NCBI GenBank assembly: GCA_910576335.1
Contig: CAJTIU010000012.1
Location: 62,001 to 126,000, forward strand
DNA length: 64,000 nucleotides
Direction: 5' to 3'
DNA from: Lachnospiraceae bacterium
GTDB taxonomy: Bacteria; Bacillota; Clostridia; Lachnospirales; Lachnospiraceae
The notes under the pieces were generated by a model. That model ran no database searches. It was not told the DNA's origin and saw nothing but the letters and a program-made list of their open reading frames with translations. Made by a program: the position numbers and the translations under genes. Of this stretch, positions 60,922 to 64,000 are shown in pieces. Position 1 is the first letter of the stretch; each line of letters starts with the position of its first letter.

Positions 60922-61816
60922 ATGAAGATACTGGCAAATCGGAAAATCAAGGCACTGTTTTATAAAATCCTGTTATATGTAATGGGTTTTTCACTGTTTT
61001 TTATAGTTTTTATACAACTTGGAATTGCACAGGCAGCACTTTATATCGGAGGTGGCGCCATGGGGATGGGAGGTCTGATCATAGTGTCCTGCTATGGATA
61101 TTTTAAAGAGCAGAATGAGATTATGGAGAATGCAGCAGAACAGATCAGGGAATATATTTTTGGAAATAAAGATGCACGTATCGAATGTAATGATGAGGGC
61201 GAACTGTACAGGCTGTTTCATGAGGTGAATTCCTTGGTTTCCATTCTGAATGCCCATATTGAAAATGAGGGAAAAGAGAAAGAATTCTTAAAAAATACGA
61301 TTTCAGATATTTCTCATCAGTTAAAGACGCCTCTGGCAGCCTTAAATATTTATAATGGAATATTGCAGGGAGAGGTGGAAAATCTGCCTACAGTCAAAGA
61401 GTATGCCGATCTTTCTGAGCAGGAACTGGAAAGGATTGAAACGTTAGTACAGAATCTGTTAAAAATCTCTAAATTTGATGCAGGTACAATTGTAATGGAG
61501 AAGACACCGGAAAATATATCTGAGATGATGGAGCGTATCAAGAAGTGTTTTTCTTTCCGCGCTGGACAGGAAGGCAAAGAGATTATCCTCTCTGGAGATG
61601 AATCGGCAGATTTTGTCTGCGATCGTAACTGGCTCATGGAGGCAGTAAATAATATTGTAAAAAATGCTTTGGACCATACTGGAAAGGGAGATTATAGGGA
61701 TTGGGCTTGGGTTGCCGCTTGCAAAATCTATTATTGAAGCGCATGGGGGCAGCATTGCGGCCGACAGTGGATTAGGAGTTGGTTCGACATTTTATATAAA
61801 TTTCCCTACTTTCTGA
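60922..61816 (+). pseudogene. Histidine kinase with an internal deletion and frameshift
   Basis: From ATG 60922 the kinase reads normally: two membrane segments (about 20-55), linker, H-box ISDISHQLKTPLAAL, and N-box EAVNNIVKNALDHTGKGD. Then about 40-50 residues (the G1/F region) are missing. The sequence jumps into the G2 box, which lies in the next frame (GIGLGLPLAKSIIEAHGGSI, ending TFYINFPTF at 61816). The original frame stops at 61737. ATP binding should be abolished. Together with the truncated regulator it shows that the whole sensing pathway was lost. Confidence 0.8.
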
Positions 61817-61883
61817 AAATTTTTTGAGATTTTAATATTTGTTCCATGCTTGTATCGAATCAGTGTGTATGTAATGAATTTAA

Positions 61884-61911
61884 GAGATGCCGTGTGCGCA
61901 TCTCCTTTTTT
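61884..61911 (+). terminator. Rho-independent terminator after the kinase remnant
   Basis: GAGATGC (61884-61890) and GCATCTC (61898-61904) around CGTGTGC, followed by CTTTTTT. Confidence 0.75.
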
Positions 61912-62097
61912 CTGCCTCAGTGGGCTGTTTGGATTTTGATGATTCCTGCAAAATTGCAGGATAATTGCAATATTGCTGTAGGGGTGGTGTGATATGCTTC
62001 TTATACATTGAAATGAGATTCCACATAGACGGGTACAATGATTTGGGAATTCATTTTCAATATATGAATTTTTATGGAGAAAGAGGTGTTTTGGTTT

Positions 62098-62781
62098 ATG
62101 AATTTGTTGGAAGTTAAATCAATTTCCAAAACCTACGGAGAAGGAGATACAGCCGTACACGCGCTTAAAAAGGTAAGTTTTTCAGTACCGAAGGGAGAAT
62201 TTGTAGCGATTGTCGGAGAATCAGGCTCTGGAAAGAGTACGCTTCTGAATATGATTGGTGCGCTAGATATGCCTTCTTTTGGCAAGGTATATATTGACAG
62301 CAAGGATATCTTTGCAATGAAAGAGAGAAACCTTACGGTTTTCCGCCGTAGGAATATTGGGTTTATTTTTCAGAGCTTTAATCTGGTTCCCGAATTGACG
62401 GTTGAGCAGAATATTATTTTCCCGGTACTGCTTGATTACCAGAAACCAAACAGGAAATATTTGGAGGAACTGCTGGCAGTGCTAAACCTTCAGGACCGCC
62501 GGCACCATCTGCCAAGCCGGCTGTCAGGCGGGCAGCAGCAGAGAGTGGCAATCGGGCGGGCGCTGATTACTCGCCCTGCCCTCATTCTTGCTGATGAGCC
62601 GACTGGGAATCTGGATACGCAGAACAGCAGAGAGGTAATTACTCTTCTAAAAGAAGCTTCAAAAAAGTATGAGCAGACCATTATTATGATTACTCACAGC
62701 CGGGGCATTGCACAGAAAGCGGATCGTATCCTGCAGGTATCGGATGGGGAGCTGACAAATTTGGGGAGGTGCGGTGAATGA
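62098..62781 (+). CDS. MacB/LolD-type ABC ATPase
   Basis: About 227 residues from ATG 62098; AGAGGTG precedes it, whereas the earlier in-frame ATG (62074) has none. Walker [11 protein letters not shown]-loop [11 protein letters not shown], signature [16 protein letters not shown], Walker [14 protein letters not shown]-loop MITHSRG. Paired with the FtsX-type permease that starts in its stop codon. The upstream regulatory genes, its likely former controllers, are inactivated. Confidence 0.92.
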   Translation: MNLLEVKSISKTYGEGDTAVHALKKVSFSVPKGEFVAIVGESGSGKSTLLNMIGALDMPSFGKVYIDSKDIFAMKERNLTVFRRRNIGFIFQSFNLVPELTVEQNIIFPVLLDYQKPNRKYLEELLAVLNLQDRRHHLPSRLSGGQQQRVAIGRALITRPALILADEPTGNLDTQNSREVITLLKEASKKYEQTIIMITHSRGIAQKADRILQVSDGELTNLGRCGE

Positions 62782-64000
62782 AAAGCTATTTAAGCCTTAT
62801 CCCGATTTCGGCAAAGGTACGCAGGCGGCAGAACCGGATGACACTTATGTGTATCGTGATAGCAGTATTTCTAGTAACCACGGTATTTAGCATGGTAGAA
62901 ATGATGATGAAAATGGAAACCGCAGAAATGATCAGCACACATGGGAACTGGCACATTTCACTTCAGGGTATATCGGAGGAAGTTGCAAAACAGATTAGTT
63001 CGCGTTCAGATGTTGATACAATTGCATGGAGTGATAAGATAAATGAAGAGGCTCAGGAAGACTATTTTGTAGGTGGCTCAAAGGCCGCTTTGTACGGTGT
63101 TGATGAATCATGGGTTACAAATATCCGTGACTGTCTGGAGGAAGGATTGTATCCTCAAAGTGATAATGAAGTAATGCTCAGTACAAATGCAAAAAATATT
63201 CTAGGAGTTGCTATAGGGGATGCGGTTGCCGTAGATACACCTTCTGGGAGTGTTGATTATGTAATCTCTGGTTTTGGAGAACATGACCCGGAGTTCAATA
63301 AGATATATGATGCGATTACTGTATATATGAGCAGAAGAGCATTTTCTAAAGTGTGCGAATTGGATGACCGGGAAGTATCGCCGGTTTATTATATTCGTTT
63401 TACTACCAATAGAGGTACAACGAACCGTATTAATGAAATAAAAGAAGACTTCGGACTGGCAGATGAATCAATAGATGAAAATACTGCTTTGCTGGCAATT
63501 ACAGGATACAGCAGTAATGGATATGCTAAAGCGCTTTATCCCTTGGCAGCAGTCTTGTTTGTGTTAATCTTACTGGCCGGTATATTTATGATATCCAGCA
63601 GCATGAACAGTAATGTGGCTGAACGGACCCAGTTCTTTGGAATGATGCGCTGCATCGGGATGAGTAAGAAGCAGGTAACAAGGTTTGTAAGACTGGAGGC
63701 GTTGAACTGGTGTAAAACTGCAATCCCAATAGGAATTTTTTTTGGCATTGCTGCAACCTGGATCTTGTGTCTTTGGCTTCGGAATGGAATTGAGGGGGAA
63801 TTTACGGAATTACCGTTGTTTAATGTCAGTGTGATTGGAATAATCCTAGGAGTAGCGGAAGGTATTCTGACAGTATTCCTTGCAGCACAGTCGCCGGCAA
63901 GGCGGGCAGCCAGGGTTTCCCCCGCTATGGCGGTATCGGGCAACGTACTAAACGCAAAAAATATATACAGCACAAGAAACCTTGGCGCTGTCAAGGTTGA
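62778..64000 (+). CDS. FtsX-type permease, partial (runs off window end)
   Basis: Starts ATG 62778 with ATGA overlap and stays open to 64000 (407 codons). The N-terminal membrane helix (TLMCIVIAVFLVTTVFSM) is followed by an outer domain (45-255), then a three-helix bundle (LAAVLFVLILLAGIFMISSS, IGIFFGIAATWILCLWL, VIGIILGVAEGILTVF) with the FtsX motif FFGMMRCIGMSKKQ. A duplicated C-terminal unit probably lies beyond the window. Together with the ATPase it forms a bacitracin/peptide-type exporter. Confidence 0.88.
   Translation, partial: MKSYLSLIPISAKVRRRQNRMTLMCIVIAVFLVTTVFSMVEMMMKMETAEMISTHGNWHISLQGISEEVAKQISSRSDVDTIAWSDKINEEAQEDYFVGGSKAALYGVDESWVTNIRDCLEEGLYPQSDNEVMLSTNAKNILGVAIGDAVAVDTPSGSVDYVISGFGEHDPEFNKIYDAITVYMSRRAFSKVCELDDREVSPVYYIRFTTNRGTTNRINEIKEDFGLADESIDENTALLAITGYSSNGYAKALYPLAAVLFVLILLAGIFMISSSMNSNVAERTQFFGMMRCIGMSKKQVTRFVRLEALNWCKTAIPIGIFFGIAATWILCLWLRNGIEGEFTELPLFNVSVIGIILGVAEGILTVFLAAQSPARRAARVSPAMAVSGNVLNAKNIYSTRNLGAVKV

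Overview
The window looks like Gram-positive Clostridia, most probably a gut Lachnospiraceae (inference). The signs are strong AGGAGG-type ribosome binding sites, frequent GTG/TTG starts, many small two-component/ABC-exporter modules, and lipoproteins with Gram-positive lipoboxes. No housekeeping operon, rRNA or tRNA gene is visible in 64 kb, and no integrase or att site was found.

The centre of interest is 15.5-31 kb, an AT-rich plasmid-type maintenance region. It holds two candidate replication initiators (15775-17433 and 18799-20037) on either side of an origin-like intergenic region. That region carries two iteron families: TTTTGTCGCTATC, five copies, and ATTTAGTCCGCTTTTTNGGG, eleven copies. 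Their spacing is strikingly regular, at exactly 41 bp in two arrays, and DnaA boxes lie nearby. Next comes a parAB operon (24562-26457) with nine copies of a 13-bp palindrome, CCTAACNGTTAGG, spread over 5.3 kb around it; this is a strong candidate centromere. An intact ribbon-helix-helix/coiled-coil protein (30031-30924) with its own dyad operator resembles KfrA-type plasmid accessory proteins. Almost everything else between 20 and 29.7 kb, on the minus strand, is decayed: a clamp-loader delta-prime (holB-like) gene, a DUF3854-type plasmid primase, an HExxH protein, a winged-helix protein and others, all with in-frame stops or frameshifts. Intact rep/par genes among decayed neighbours suggest that maintenance is still selected, so the window may belong to a large plasmid or chromid rather than the main chromosome (inference). 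MITE-like elements bracket the core in opposite orientations (15535-15732 and 27648-27763), with a fragment at 41325.

Left arm (1-15 kb): an ABC-2 exporter, an AraC/GyrI-type regulator and a UvrA-like ABC protein, where exporter and UvrA-like gene share a near-identical promoter element; a TetR/iron-sulfur flavoprotein/FMN-binding operon; and a two-component system driving an ATPase/two-permease exporter through three 11-bp-phased repeats. PPOX, GNAT and DUF3795 genes follow.

Right arm (31-64 kb): an Agr-like LytTR/GHKL pair without peptide genes; a sigma factor with DUF2461; an ABC-2 exporter behind a broken AraC gene; a two-component system divergent from a lipoprotein; and a five-gene envelope operon (solute-binding lipoprotein, MalF- and MalG-type permeases, HlyD-type adaptor, MacB-like membrane protein) with no ATPase. 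Then come a membrane-linked MutS-like ATPase, a complete two-component/MacB-FtsX exporter, an alkyltransferase-like protein, a YdcF-type protein, an ABC exporter with a truncated TetR, and a second exporter whose sensor genes have both suffered deletions. The recurring theme is sensing and exporting envelope-active compounds, with active gene decay at deletion junctions (about 1645 and 60550).
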